From: Pantoea septica
GTDB lineage: Bacteria; Pseudomonadota; Gammaproteobacteria; Enterobacterales; Enterobacteriaceae
DNA length: 64,000 nucleotides
Assembly (NCBI RefSeq): GCF_002095575.1
Contig: NZ_MLJJ01000007.1
Location: 1-64,000 of the forward strand
Direction: 5' to 3'
The notes beneath the pieces were generated by a model. It ran no database searches. It had not been told where the DNA came from and saw nothing but the letters and a program-made list of their open reading frames with translations. The position numbers were made by a program, and so were the translations under genes. Shown in pieces: positions 29,843-38,630 of the stretch (position 1 is the stretch's first letter; the number at the start of each line of letters is the position of its first letter).

Positions 29843-31960
29843 TCAGGAAATGTAAAATTTCCTCTCCTGCTGTTCCGCCGCCAGCAGCGCCTCGCACGGA
29901 GCAAAGCGCTCGCCATATTGCTGCATTAAGGCGCGTAATGTTTGTACGATATTCGCTGCGCCGCGCTGGTCAATATAGCGGAACGGCCCGCCGAGAAACG
30001 GCGGAAAACCGATGCCGAATACCGCGCCGACGTCTCCATCGCGCGCGCTGCGGATCACGCCTTCGTCGAGACAGCGCGCCGCCTCGTTCAGCATCATCAT
30101 CATACAGCGCTCGGCGATTTGCGCTTCGCTCAGCTTCATCGCGGGCTGCACGCCAAGCAGCGGATAGATGGCCGGATCGGGCTTTTTGCCGCCGCGCCGA
30201 CCGCCGCCATAAAGGTAGAAGCCTTTGCCGTTTTTACGCCCTTTGCGATCGTCCTTCAGCACCGCCTCAAAAGCGGCTGGCGCGGCGAATCGCTCGCCCC
30301 AGGCCTGCTGCAGCACCGGCGTGATCTTGCTGCCGACGTCGATGCCCACTTCGTCCAGCAGCTGTATCGGACCGACGGGAAAGCCCGCCCGGACCAGCGC
30401 ACGATCGATATGCTCCACCGGTTCGCCCTCCAGCAGGCAGCGCATCGCTTCATTTATATAGGGCGCGAGAATGCGATTCACATAGAAGCCGGCGCGGTCC
30501 GCCACGACGATGGGCGTTTTGCCCTGCTTTTTCGCCAGCGCGACGGTGGTGGCCAGCGTCTGCTGCGAGGTGCCGGCGTGCGGGATCACCTCTACCAGCG
30601 GCATCTTTTCCACCGGGCTGAAGTAGTGCAGGCCGATAACGTTTTCCGGCCGCTGCGCCTGCGCGGCGATATCCGCGATCGGCAGCGATGAGGTATTCGA
30701 GGCGAAAATGGTGTCCGGCGCGCAGTGGCTTTCCACTTCGCGCACCATCTGCTGTTTGAGCGGCAGATCTTCGAACACCGCCTCAATCACCAGATCGCGT
30801 TGCGCGAAGCCCTGATAATCAGTGCCGCCGGTCATACGCGCCATCTGCTGCTGGCGCTGCGCCGCGCTGATATGACGTCGTTTGACCTTTTTACTCAGGC
30901 CTTCCCAGCTCGCTTTCAGCGCATGGTTGACGCCCTGCAGGTGAATATCTTTGATGCGGACCGGCAGCCCGGCGTTGATCGCCGTGACGCTGGCGATGCC
31001 GCCGCCCATCAGCCCGCCGCCCAGTATGCCGACCTGCCGCAGCGTGCGCGGCTCGGCTGCGGCGCCGGTCTCTTTTTTTATCGCCGTGCTGGCGAAGAAC
31101 AGGCTACGCAGCGCGGCGGATTGCGGCGTCATCGCCAGTTCGCCGAATGCGCGCGCCTCCGCCCGATGCCCCGCTTCGCTGCCCTGCTCGATGCCGATGC
31201 GAACCACGTCGATAATGCGCTGCGCGGCCGGATAGTTGCCGTGCGTTTTGCGCGCGGTTTCGCGCTGCGCCAGCGCAAAGAGCGCGTGGCGCGCCAGCGG
31301 CGCCTGCATTACGCGATCGCGCAGCGGCAGTTCGCGCGCGGCATGCCTGCCCTTCAGCACGCGCGCCACTGCGGTTTCCAGCAGGATCGCCTGCGGCACC
31401 GCGTCATCCACCAGCCCCATTCTGCGCGCCTGCTTCGCCCGCAGGGTTTTGCCGGTGAGTATCAGCGGCAGCGCCTGCCGCAGCCCGACAAGCCGCGGCA
31501 GGCGCTGGGTGCCGCCCGATCCCGGCAGCAGTCCCAGCTGAACCTCCGGCAGACCGAGCCGGGTTTTATCATCCAGGCTACAGATGCGCGCATCGCAGGC
31601 GAGCGCCAGCTCCATCCCACCGCCCAGGCAGGCGCCGTGGATCGCCGCCACGACCGGAAACGGCAGCGCCGCGAGCGCCGCCATCGCTTCCTGGCCTTGT
31701 CGCGCCAGCGACTCCGCCTGCTCGGCGCTGCGGCAGTCGGCGATCATGCTGATATCGGCGCCAGCGATAAAATTGTCAGGCTTGCCGGAGATAAGCACCA
31801 GGCCGGCCAGCTGCGTATCGCGCCGCGCCTCGTCAATTACCGCCGTCAGCTGCTGCGCGAAGGCGGCCCGCAGCGTATTCATCTTTTCGCCCGGCACGTC
31901 GATGACGATAACGCCGACGTGATCCGGCCGCACCTGTAAAGAGAAAGCGTTCTGCTCCAT
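29843..31960 (-). CDS. fadJ: Fatty acid oxidation complex subunit alpha FadJ
   Basis: 705-residue multifunctional enzyme of (anaerobic) beta-oxidation: an N-terminal enoyl-CoA hydratase/isomerase domain ([20 protein letters not shown], near residue 110) and a C-terminal 3-hydroxyacyl-CoA dehydrogenase domain with NAD loop [16 protein letters not shown] near residue 310 and [15 protein letters not shown]. Pairs with FadI; its ATG overlaps the fadI stop in TAATG. Confidence 0.96.
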   Translation of the reverse strand: MEQNAFSLQVRPDHVGVIVIDVPGEKMNTLRAAFAQQLTAVIDEARRDTQLAGLVLISGKPDNFIAGADISMIADCRSAEQAESLARQGQEAMAALAALPFPVVAAIHGACLGGGMELALACDARICSLDDKTRLGLPEVQLGLLPGSGGTQRLPRLVGLRQALPLILTGKTLRAKQARRMGLVDDAVPQAILLETAVARVLKGRHAARELPLRDRVMQAPLARHALFALAQRETARKTHGNYPAAQRIIDVVRIGIEQGSEAGHRAEARAFGELAMTPQSAALRSLFFASTAIKKETGAAAEPRTLRQVGILGGGLMGGGIASVTAINAGLPVRIKDIHLQGVNHALKASWEGLSKKVKRRHISAAQRQQQMARMTGGTDYQGFAQRDLVIEAVFEDLPLKQQMVREVESHCAPDTIFASNTSSLPIADIAAQAQRPENVIGLHYFSPVEKMPLVEVIPHAGTSQQTLATTVALAKKQGKTPIVVADRAGFYVNRILAPYINEAMRCLLEGEPVEHIDRALVRAGFPVGPIQLLDEVGIDVGSKITPVLQQAWGERFAAPAAFEAVLKDDRKGRKNGKGFYLYGGGRRGGKKPDPAIYPLLGVQPAMKLSEAQIAERCMMMMLNEAARCLDEGVIRSARDGDVGAVFGIGFPPFLGGPFRYIDQRGAANIVQTLRALMQQYGERFAPCEALLAAEQQERKFYIS

Positions 31961-33270
31961 TATTCCGCCTCCAGAACCATGGCCGCGCCTAAGCCGCCTG
32001 CCGCGCAGGCGGTGACCAATGCCAGCCCACCGCCGCGACGTCGCAGCTCATGCAGTGTTTGGGTAATCATGCGCGCGCCGGTGGCGGCGAAAGGGTGGCC
32101 GTAGGCGATAGAGCCGCCGAGCACGTTGAAGCGCGCCTCGTCGACCTCGCCCAGCGCCTGCGGGCGGTTAAGTTTTTCCTGCGCGAAACGTTCGTCGTTG
32201 AAGCACTGCAGGTTGCAAAGCGTCTGGGCGGCAAAGGCTTCGTGCATATCGATCAGCGTCAGATCGCTCAGAGCGACGCCGGCGCGATCCAGCGCCAGCG
32301 GCGAGGCGTAGGCGGGACCGAGCAGCATGTCCTGCTGCACGTCGATAGCGGTAAAGGCGTAGCTGCGCAGATAGCCCAGCGGCGGAATGCCTAGCTCGCG
32401 CGCGCGTCCTTCGCTCATCAACACGACCGCCGCCGCACCGTCGGTAAGCGGCGTGCTGTTGGCCGCCGTGACGCTGCCGTGCTGGCGGTCGAACGCCGGC
32501 CGCAGCCGCGCATAGTCTTCGATTTTTGCCGCCATGCGCACGTTGTTGTCCTGCTCAATGGGCGCTTTCCACGGCGGCGCGAAAGCGGGCATCACCTCCT
32601 GCTGCAGCACGCCGGATTGCCAGGCGCTGGCGGCGTGCTGGTGCGACCGCAGCGCCAGCGCATCCTGCGCCGCGCGGCTAATGCCGTGCGTTTTCGCCAT
32701 CTGCTCCGCCGTATCGCCCATGCGCAGGCCGGTGGAGTACTCGGCGACGGCAGGCGGCACCGGCAGCAGATCGCGCGGCCGCAGGCGACGCAGAATCTGC
32801 GCTTTCTGCCCCAGGCTGCGCGCTTTGCTGAGATCGAGCAAGGCGCGCGCCAGGGTTTTGCTGACGCCGATCGGCAGCACAGATGAGGAGTCCGCGCCGC
32901 CCGCGATACCCGCGCGGATGGTGCCCGCCATCAAGCTTTCCGCCACGTTGGCGACCGCCTGAAAGCTGGTGGCGCAGGCGCGGCTGACGCTGTAGGCGTC
33001 GGTATGCACGCTCAGCCCGCTGCTGAGCACGATTTCCCGCGCGATATTGGGCGCTTCCGGCATCTGGATCACCTGGCCGAACACCAGCTGCTCTATCGCG
33101 TCGACCGGCAGTTCGCTGCGCGCCATCAGTTCGCTTACCACCATCCGGCCCAGCTCCACGGCAGGAATGCCATGAAAGCCTGTCGCCTGACGCAGGAACG
33201 GCGTGCGAAGTCCGTGAGTAATGGCGATGCGATCGCCCGCACGCGTCAGCAACGGCTGCGCTTTGCTCAT
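31960..33270 (-). CDS. fadI: 3-ketoacyl-CoA thiolase FadI
   Basis: 436-residue thiolase that cleaves 3-ketoacyl-CoA and forms the FadIJ complex. The acyl-enzyme Cys is in [13 protein letters not shown] (near residue 100); the second Cys is in [12 protein letters not shown] near the C-terminus, with the His in [11 protein letters not shown]. The ATG at 33270 ([18 protein letters not shown]) gives exactly the E. coli length; the open frame extends upstream without homology. A FadR box lies 40-57 bp upstream. Confidence 0.96.
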   Translation of the reverse strand: MSKAQPLLTRAGDRIAITHGLRTPFLRQATGFHGIPAVELGRMVVSELMARSELPVDAIEQLVFGQVIQMPEAPNIAREIVLSSGLSVHTDAYSVSRACATSFQAVANVAESLMAGTIRAGIAGGADSSSVLPIGVSKTLARALLDLSKARSLGQKAQILRRLRPRDLLPVPPAVAEYSTGLRMGDTAEQMAKTHGISRAAQDALALRSHQHAASAWQSGVLQQEVMPAFAPPWKAPIEQDNNVRMAAKIEDYARLRPAFDRQHGSVTAANSTPLTDGAAAVVLMSEGRARELGIPPLGYLRSYAFTAIDVQQDMLLGPAYASPLALDRAGVALSDLTLIDMHEAFAAQTLCNLQCFNDERFAQEKLNRPQALGEVDEARFNVLGGSIAYGHPFAATGARMITQTLHELRRRGGGLALVTACAAGGLGAAMVLEAE

Positions 33271-33309
33271 CTGTTTCACCTGTGAATGTTGACCGGGCGT
33301 CATTGCCCT

Positions 33310-33327
33310 GAGAGGTCTGACCTGATC
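33310..33327 (-). promoter_or_regulatory. FadR box upstream of fadIJ
   Basis: GAGAGGTCTGACCTGATC contains the GGTC-N-GACC core of FadR operators with the usual flanking bases. It predicts repression of fadIJ by FadR, lifted by long-chain acyl-CoA. Confidence 0.7.
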
Positions 33328-33393
33328 CACAGTGTTAACGACAAGCGGGCGCGCCGCCAATCAGGAAAGAAAAAAAGTGCGAGGGGAAACACG

Positions 33394-33425
33394 AAAATAG
33401 AGAACGCCGTTAAGCAACGGCGTTC
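33394..33425 (-). terminator. Terminator of yfcZ
   Basis: GAACGCCGTT (33402-33411) and AACGGCGTTC (33416-33425) form a perfect 10-bp stem with a 4-nt loop, then TCTATTTT on the minus strand. It starts 7 nt after the yfcZ stop. Confidence 0.85.
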
Positions 33426-33431
33426 AGTGGC

Positions 33432-33728
33432 TTAGCGCAGGCCCAGCTGAAAAATCAGCGTTTCGGCCTGGCAGGCGAAGGTGAAATCGATATTCAGCTG
33501 CACGCCGTTATCGCGCTCTTCGAAGCGGGCGTCGATCTGACAAGGGTCCGACTCTATCTGTCGCGCTTTTTCCGTCAGGCTCGCCAGTTTGGCCTCGGCC
33601 TCGCTGCGCTGCGCGAACCACTCAGACCAGCTGGCAGTGCAGTCGCTGTTATCCATCACGGTGCCGACATCCACGCAACAGCAGGCAGCGGTTTCATTAG
33701 CGCTGCATTTATTCATGGTATTGGTCAT
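33432..33728 (-). CDS. yfcZ: YfcZ/YiiS family protein
   Basis: 98-residue cytoplasmic protein rich in Cys near its start (SANETAACCCVDVGT) and with the conserved end FTFACQAETLIFQLGLR. It matches the YfcZ family located between fadI and fadL. The pattern of paired Cys suggests metal or thiol chemistry, but function is unknown. AGGAGA precedes the first ATG; a second ATG at 33716 would give the E. coli-like N-terminus MNKCSANE. Confidence 0.88.
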   Translation of the reverse strand: MTNTMNKCSANETAACCCVDVGTVMDNSDCTASWSEWFAQRSEAEAKLASLTEKARQIESDPCQIDARFEERDNGVQLNIDFTFACQAETLIFQLGLR

Positions 33729-33948
33729 TGCGTTCTCCTGGGAATAAATCTGTGAGCGATCTGGATTAACGCCCGGAATTTTACGCTTCCGGTTTAAAAT
33801 GCGCTATGTCAGACGCGCTAAGTGACGAATATCACAATAAAATTTGATCCAAAACAAATTAGAGTCGGTATGCTAGGCGCTGCTCCGCTCTTTTTGTTAA
33901 GCGTATCGAAATTTTGCAGATCAATTCAGAAATATTTTAAAAACAATA

Positions 33949-34017
33949 TTGCAACATATACACAGGTCAGACCTATACTTGCCGCACTGGTCTGATTTGT
34001 CAGCTTCTGGTCAGTCC
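33949..34017 (+). promoter_or_regulatory. fadL: fadL promoter with FadR boxes
   Basis: This covers most of the 361-bp gene-free gap before fadL. A -10 TATACT (33974-33979) has TTGCAA (33949-33954) about 19 bp upstream. FadR box I (ACAGGTCAGACCTAT, 33962-33976) overlaps the -10 and box II (ACTGGTCTGATTTGT, 33986-34000) lies at the start region; both are nearly identical to the two FadR sites of E. coli fadL. A third half-match CTGGTCAGTCC follows (34007-34017). The rest of the gap (33729-33948) is AT-rich without a gene. Confidence 0.8.
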
Positions 34018-34089
34018 CTACAATCCGCCGACCCTTGTTACGCGATGTAACAATTACAGTTTAATAATAATTCACATGAGGTTGTGGTC

Positions 34090-35373
34090 ATGAGCCATAA
34101 AAACCTGTTCGCAAAGTCAGCCGTGGCGGCTGCAGTGGCGCTTGTCTCTTCACACGTATACGCAGCGGGCTTTCAGCTTAACGAATTCTCCTCTGCCGGT
34201 CTGGGTCGCGCCTATTCCGGCGAAGGCGCGATGGGCGATACCGCCGCCTCTGCCAGCCGCAACCCGGCGACCATGGCGCTGATGGATCGTCCGATGTTTT
34301 CTGTCGGCGCGGTCTTTATCGATCCCGATGTCGATATTACCGGCAACAGCCCGACCGGCCGCAGCCTCGACGCCAGCAATATCGCGCCGACACAGTGGGT
34401 GCCTAATATTCACTATGTGCAGCCGATTAACGATCAATGGTGGATCGGCGCGTCCGCAACCTCAAATTATGGTCTGGCGACGGAATTCAACGACGGCTAT
34501 ACCGCTGGCGGCTACGGCGGCAAGACCGATCTGATGACCGGCAACCTTAACCTCAGCACCGCCTATCGTCTTAACGAGCACTTCAGCTTCGGCGTCGGCT
34601 TCGACGCGGTTTACGCGCGCGCCAAGATTGAGCGCTACGCGGGCGAAGCAGGCGCGGCGCTCGGCATTCCCGCCGATACTCAGGTAGCTCATCTGAAAGG
34701 CGACGAGTGGGGCTACGGCTGGAACGCGGGTATCTTGTACGAGGTGGATAAAAATAACCGCTTTGGCCTGAGCTATCGCTCGGAAGTGAAGGTCGATTTC
34801 GACGGCGACTATAAGAGCAGCCTGCCGACCTCAATTAACCGCATCAATCAGGCAGCCAATTTAGGTCTTCCTTACGCCACCGGCGGTTCCACCATTCCGG
34901 GCGCGCTGACGCTGAACCTGCCGGAGATGTGGGAAATCTCCGGCTGGCATAAAGTGGCGCCGCAGTGGGCAGTGCACTATAGCATGGCCTACACCAGCTG
35001 GAGCCAGTTCCAGGAGCTGAAAGCCACGGGTTCCAGCGGTCAGACTCTGTTCTATAAAGATGAGAGTTTCAAGGACGCTTACCGCATCGCGCTGGGCACC
35101 ACTTACTATTACGATCAGAACTGGACTTTCCGTACCGGCATCGCCTTTGATGACAGTCCGGTTCCGGCGGACAAGCGTTCTATCTCCATTCCCGATCAGG
35201 ATCGTCTCTGGCTGAGCGCCGGCGCTTCGTATGCCTTTAACGACGACGCTTCGGTCGATGTGGGCGTCTCTTATATGCACGGCCAGCACGTCACGGTGGA
35301 AGAAGGTCCCTATACCTTTAACTCGGTGGGCAAAGCCTGGCTGTACGGCGCGAACTTTAACTACAAGTTCTGA
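34090..35373 (+). CDS. fadL: Long-chain fatty acid outer-membrane transporter FadL
   Basis: 427-residue outer-membrane beta-barrel that takes up long-chain fatty acids. Signal peptide 1-25 ([20 protein letters not shown]...), then the plug/hatch N-terminus [21 protein letters not shown]-terminal strand ends in aromatic Phe (NFNYKF), as needed for BAM. The ATG at 34090 has GAGG 8 nt upstream; a GTG two codons earlier is less likely. Slightly shorter than E. coli FadL (446-448) because of a shorter loop around residue 190. Confidence 0.95.
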   Translation: MSHKNLFAKSAVAAAVALVSSHVYAAGFQLNEFSSAGLGRAYSGEGAMGDTAASASRNPATMALMDRPMFSVGAVFIDPDVDITGNSPTGRSLDASNIAPTQWVPNIHYVQPINDQWWIGASATSNYGLATEFNDGYTAGGYGGKTDLMTGNLNLSTAYRLNEHFSFGVGFDAVYARAKIERYAGEAGAALGIPADTQVAHLKGDEWGYGWNAGILYEVDKNNRFGLSYRSEVKVDFDGDYKSSLPTSINRINQAANLGLPYATGGSTIPGALTLNLPEMWEISGWHKVAPQWAVHYSMAYTSWSQFQELKATGSSGQTLFYKDESFKDAYRIALGTTYYYDQNWTFRTGIAFDDSPVPADKRSISIPDQDRLWLSAGASYAFNDDASVDVGVSYMHGQHVTVEEGPYTFNSVGKAWLYGANFNYKF

Positions 35374-35390
35374 TGCTGAGGTTGGGATAT

Positions 35391-35420
35391 AAAAATGGCG
35401 ACCCCTGGGTCGCTATTTTT
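35391..35420 (+). terminator. fadL terminator, first copy of a 23-bp direct repeat
   Basis: GCGACC/GGTCGC stem (35398-35413) followed by TATTTTT, 18 nt after the fadL stop. The 23-nt unit at 35391-35413 recurs at 35571-35593. Confidence 0.75.
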
Positions 35421-35443
35421 AATGGTATGCACTAATCGTAAAA

Positions 35444-35553
35444 CGCGCGTGGCATGGGCAGAAGAGCAAAGCGTCCCGCGCCAGGGATGGCGCGGGCCGA
35501 GCTGGCAGGGATGCCGCTTTTTGCGTCTTTGCGATCGGCCCATGCCACGCGCG
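35444..35553. repeat. Large structured palindrome between fadL and mlaA
   Basis: The outer arms are a perfect 16-bp inverted repeat (CGCGCGTGGCATGGGC at 35444-35459 and its complement at 35538-35553). Inside are GCAAAG/CTTTGC (35466-35471, 35527-35532), a 9-bp hairpin CCCGCGCCA/TGGCGCGGG (35475-35496) and a small GGCA/TGCC hairpin (35503-35514). There is no coding sequence. The element sits between two copies of the same 23-bp terminator unit. It could be a palindromic intergenic repeat or MITE-like element, or a folded RNA. Confidence 0.7.
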
Positions 35554-35564
35554 TAGGCACCTTA

Positions 35565-35596
35565 GCTGAAAAAAATGGCGACCCCTGGGTCGCCAT
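35565..35596 (-). terminator. mlaA terminator, second copy of the 23-bp repeat
   Basis: GGCGACCC/GGGTCGCC stem (35577-35594) after the mlaA stop; on the minus strand it is followed by ATTTTTTTC. The 35571-35593 segment is identical to the fadL-side copy in the same orientation. Confidence 0.8.
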
Positions 35597-35612
35597 TGCT
35601 ATTTTACCGCCG

Positions 35613-36377
35613 TTACTGCGCGTCGATATCTTTAAGATCGTCCTGAATCGCGCTGGCGTTCGGGTTCTCTTCCGGCTTAAGACGGCCGCCGTTCGCCAGG
35701 AAATCATGACGCTGGAAATAGGCGTTGCGAATAAAGGCGTAGGGATCCGACTGCTGCTTAAGCAGCGCATCCGAATCAAGCAGCTGCGCGCGCGTCTCAA
35801 CCCCTTCCAGCGTCCACTTCGCGATAGACATCGGCCAGGTCAGCCAGCCCAGCACCGGATAGAGCGTATCGACGTAGTCGCCGCCATCCTCGCGGATGGT
35901 GAAACTGCCGTAGGCCGGCAGCTCCACGTAGGGACCGTAGCCGACGCCGTAGTGGCCGAGCGTGCTGCCGAAACGGTGCGGCACTTCACGCGCCAGCTCC
36001 GGGTTCGCCTTGCCCGCCACGTCGATAAAACCACCCAGACCCAGAATCGAGTTCAGGAAGAAACGGGTGAAGTGAATCCCCGCCTGGCGCGGCTCGCCGA
36101 CCAGAATCGAGTTCACCATGCTGGCCGGCTCTTCCAGGTTGCCGAGGAAATTGCTTAAGCCCGTACGCGCCGGCACCGGCACGTAGTCGCGCCACGCCAC
36201 CGCGACAGGACGCAGCACGTAAGGATCCAGCACGTTGTAATTAAAGTTGAACATCGTGCGGTTGAAGCCTTCAAGCGGATCGCTGCGCTGCGCAGGCGCC
36301 TCGCTGTCCGGCTTAGAGCTGGCGCATCCAGCCAGAATGACGCTGGCCAAAACCAGGCTGGTCAGGCGGTAAGCCAT
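35613..36377 (-). CDS. mlaA: Outer-membrane phospholipid-removing lipoprotein MlaA
   Basis: 254-residue outer-membrane lipoprotein (VacJ). The lipobox LAGC places the acylated Cys at about residue 18. MlaA works with OmpC/OmpF to extract phospholipid from the outer leaflet and pass it to MlaC. Family blocks DPLEGFNRTMFNFNYNVLD and GLGGFIDVAGK are present. Located next to fadL as in E. coli. Confidence 0.95.
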   Translation of the reverse strand: MAYRLTSLVLASVILAGCASSKPDSEAPAQRSDPLEGFNRTMFNFNYNVLDPYVLRPVAVAWRDYVPVPARTGLSNFLGNLEEPASMVNSILVGEPRQAGIHFTRFFLNSILGLGGFIDVAGKANPELAREVPHRFGSTLGHYGVGYGPYVELPAYGSFTIREDGGDYVDTLYPVLGWLTWPMSIAKWTLEGVETRAQLLDSDALLKQQSDPYAFIRNAYFQRHDFLANGGRLKPEENPNASAIQDDLKDIDAQ

Positions 36378-36412
36378 TGTTATCTCCCTGTGCGGTTTAA
36401 TAGGGTATCGCT

Positions 36413-37624
36413 TCAGGGCTGCTGTTGATTGATCTCTACAGCCATGTGCTGATGACCATCCCAGGGCGTCACCGCGCTCAGACCAAACCAGTCGCCGGAT
36501 TGGGGACTGGCGTTGCCGTCGCGGGAAATACGCACCCGAACCTGCACCTGATGCTGCGCCGAAAGCAGGCGCTCCGGCATCATGGCGTTGCTGTCATCCA
36601 GCGTAAGCGATAACGGAAAGTGGCTCAGCGGCAAGCGCTTAACGGCCACGGGCACCGGTGAAACACCGTCAGAAACAGAAATATACATGACTCCGCCCGG
36701 CGGTAACATTTTTTCTGCCTCCGGCGTTAGCGTCACCGTCAGCGCCAGCTGCGTATTCTGCTGACCGGCGTCGGTTTTTGCTTGTTCAATGCTGCGCTCG
36801 ATCATCGCGCGGCGGCGATCGTCGGCCGGGATCTGTTTCAGCATAGCCTGCCAGCTGCTAATCGCCTCGTCATACTGCTGCTGTTCATAGGCGTTAAACG
36901 CCAGCAGGCCGAGCGTGCGCAGGTTGCCGCCCTCTTCTTTCAGCATATCTCGCAGCATCAGGCCCGCCTGACGGTTATCCTGCGGATCGCTGGAGCGGGT
37001 CAGCACTTCAGCATAGTCCTGTTTCAGGGCGAGGTTGTTGGGCGCGAGCTGCAGCGCATGCTCGAACGCCTGGCTGGCGATGGCGGCATTGTTGAGCACC
37101 ATGCCGAGACGTCCCAGCATGGTCCAGTCGTTCAGGTTGTCCGGCTGCGCCTGCAGCGCGGTGCGCAGCCCAAGCTGGAGTCGCGCCAGCTCCTCCATGG
37201 TCAGCGGCTTCGCCTGCGGATCCATCACCCGCGCGCGCAGCGCCGGATAATCCTGCTGCACCTGCATCCATCCGGCGACCTGCGTCAGGCCGCCGCTTTT
37301 CAGATAGAAGCCGAGCGACACGGCAATCAGCGCTACCACGCCGGGCAGCAGCGCCAGACGGCTGCTGGCGCGCGACGGCGCGGCGTTCTGCGGCGGAATA
37401 TCGGTCAGCAGCGTCTGCTGCAGCTCGCTCACCATGGTGGCGCGCTCGCCGATAACGCCCTGCGCCTCATCCTCTTCCAGCTCGCGCAGGCGCTGATGAT
37501 AGAAGTCGGTATTCAGGCGATCGCGATCCGCCTCGCTCGCCTGGCGCTGACGCCAGCCCGCGCCGAGAAACAGGGCGCTGGCAGCCGCCAGCAGAATAAT
37601 AATGCTTATCCACAAAGCGCTCAT
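36413..37624 (-). CDS. ccmI: Cytochrome c maturation protein CcmI (TPR domain)
   Basis: 403-residue protein with an N-terminal membrane segment (ALWISIIILLAAASALFLGA), a second one near residue 95 and a periplasmic TPR-like domain (LNDWTMLGRLGMVLNNAAIA; LALKQDYAEVLTRS). CcmI brings apocytochrome c to the CcmF-CcmH heme ligation complex. In E. coli this domain is fused to CcmH; here it is a separate gene with a 4-bp overlap with ccmH. Confidence 0.92.
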   Translation of the reverse strand: MSALWISIIILLAAASALFLGAGWRQRQASEADRDRLNTDFYHQRLRELEEDEAQGVIGERATMVSELQQTLLTDIPPQNAAPSRASSRLALLPGVVALIAVSLGFYLKSGGLTQVAGWMQVQQDYPALRARVMDPQAKPLTMEELARLQLGLRTALQAQPDNLNDWTMLGRLGMVLNNAAIASQAFEHALQLAPNNLALKQDYAEVLTRSSDPQDNRQAGLMLRDMLKEEGGNLRTLGLLAFNAYEQQQYDEAISSWQAMLKQIPADDRRRAMIERSIEQAKTDAGQQNTQLALTVTLTPEAEKMLPPGGVMYISVSDGVSPVPVAVKRLPLSHFPLSLTLDDSNAMMPERLLSAQHQVQVRVRISRDGNASPQSGDWFGLSAVTPWDGHQHMAVEINQQQP

Positions 37625-38079
37625 TTCAGCTTCCCGTCGCGTTTCAGTATCGCCGCAAGGCGCTGTTGATCGGTATCGTCCAGCTCACTGCGCGTTTTTC
37701 GCTGGCGGCTGCGCAGAACGATCACCAGCCCGCCGAGCACGGCGAACAGCGCCGGGCCGACCCAGAGGATCAGCGTCGACGGCGTCACCGGCGGCTCATA
37801 GGTGACGAAATTGCCGTAGCGCGCCACCATATAGTCGATGATTTGCTGGCGGCTCTGGCCCTGCTTCATCAGCTCATAGACTTTAAGACGCATATCCGCC
37901 GCGATCATCGCATTTGAGTCGGCGATGCTGTTGTTCTGACATTTCGGACAGCGCAGCGAGGCGGTGAGATCGCGGTACTGCTCTTCCTGCGCCACGGAGT
38001 CGAACTGGTAAGTGTCGATCGCCGCCCACAGGCTGACGCTGAACAGCAGGCCGCAGAGCATAAAAAACAGGCGCTTCAT
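37621..38079 (-). CDS. ccmH: Cytochrome c maturation thiol protein CcmH
   Basis: 152-residue membrane-anchored periplasmic protein with signal peptide (1-19) and the redox motif RCPKC (LRCxxC, near residue 43) that reduces apocytochrome thiols. One C-terminal membrane helix (LILWVGPALFAVLGGLVIVL). The start at 38079 overlaps the ccmG stop; the frame remains open upstream inside ccmG. Confidence 0.93.
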   Translation of the reverse strand: MKRLFFMLCGLLFSVSLWAAIDTYQFDSVAQEEQYRDLTASLRCPKCQNNSIADSNAMIAADMRLKVYELMKQGQSRQQIIDYMVARYGNFVTYEPPVTPSTLILWVGPALFAVLGGLVIVLRSRQRKTRSELDDTDQQRLAAILKRDGKLK

Positions 38080-38630
38080 ACGCCCTCCTTGCTGTATTTC
38101 CGCCACAGCGGCAGCACTTCCTGCTGCCAGACGCGCGCGTTGAGATCGCCCGCGTGGCGGTAGCGGATAATGCCGTTGCCGTCGATCAGGAAGGTTTCCG
38201 GCGCGCCGTAGACGCCCAGATCCAGCCCAAGCATGCCGTCGCCGTCATAGAGGCTGAGCGCATAGGGGTTGCCCAGCGTATTGAGCCAGGTCACCGCTTT
38301 GGTGCGATCGTCTTTATAGTTAAGGCCCACGACGCGAATGCCCTGCTCCGCCAACTGGTTGAGATATTGGTGCTCGGCGCGGCAGGTCGGGCACCAGGTC
38401 GCCCAGACGTTCAGCAGGATCGGTTTGCCGTCGTTGAGGACTTTCTGGTCGTAGATCTTGCCGGGCCGATCGAGCGCTTCCAGCTTAAACAGCGGCACCG
38501 GCTTGCCGATCAGCGCCGACTCCAGGCGGGTTGGATCGTCGCCGCCGGCGTTGCGCGACAGCTGCCACAGCAGCGCCGCCGCCAGCAGCAAAAACAGGAT
38601 CAGCGGAATAAAGAGAATTTTCTTGTTCAT
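38076..38630 (-). CDS. ccmG: Thiol:disulfide interchange protein CcmG/DsbE
   Basis: 184-residue thioredoxin-like protein tethered to the periplasmic side of the inner membrane by an N-terminal helix. Active site WCPTC (near residue 79) and cis-Pro loop GAPETFLID. It reduces disulfides during cytochrome c maturation. Overlaps ccmF and ccmH by 4 bp each. Confidence 0.95.
   Translation of the reverse strand: MNKKILFIPLILFLLLAAALLWQLSRNAGGDDPTRLESALIGKPVPLFKLEALDRPGKIYDQKVLNDGKPILLNVWATWCPTCRAEHQYLNQLAEQGIRVVGLNYKDDRTKAVTWLNTLGNPYALSLYDGDGMLGLDLGVYGAPETFLIDGNGIIRYRHAGDLNARVWQQEVLPLWRKYSKEGV

Noticed and set aside
30725-31939. 404-codon plus-strand frame opposite fadJ
   Set aside because: Antisense shadow; fadJ motifs are intact on the other strand.
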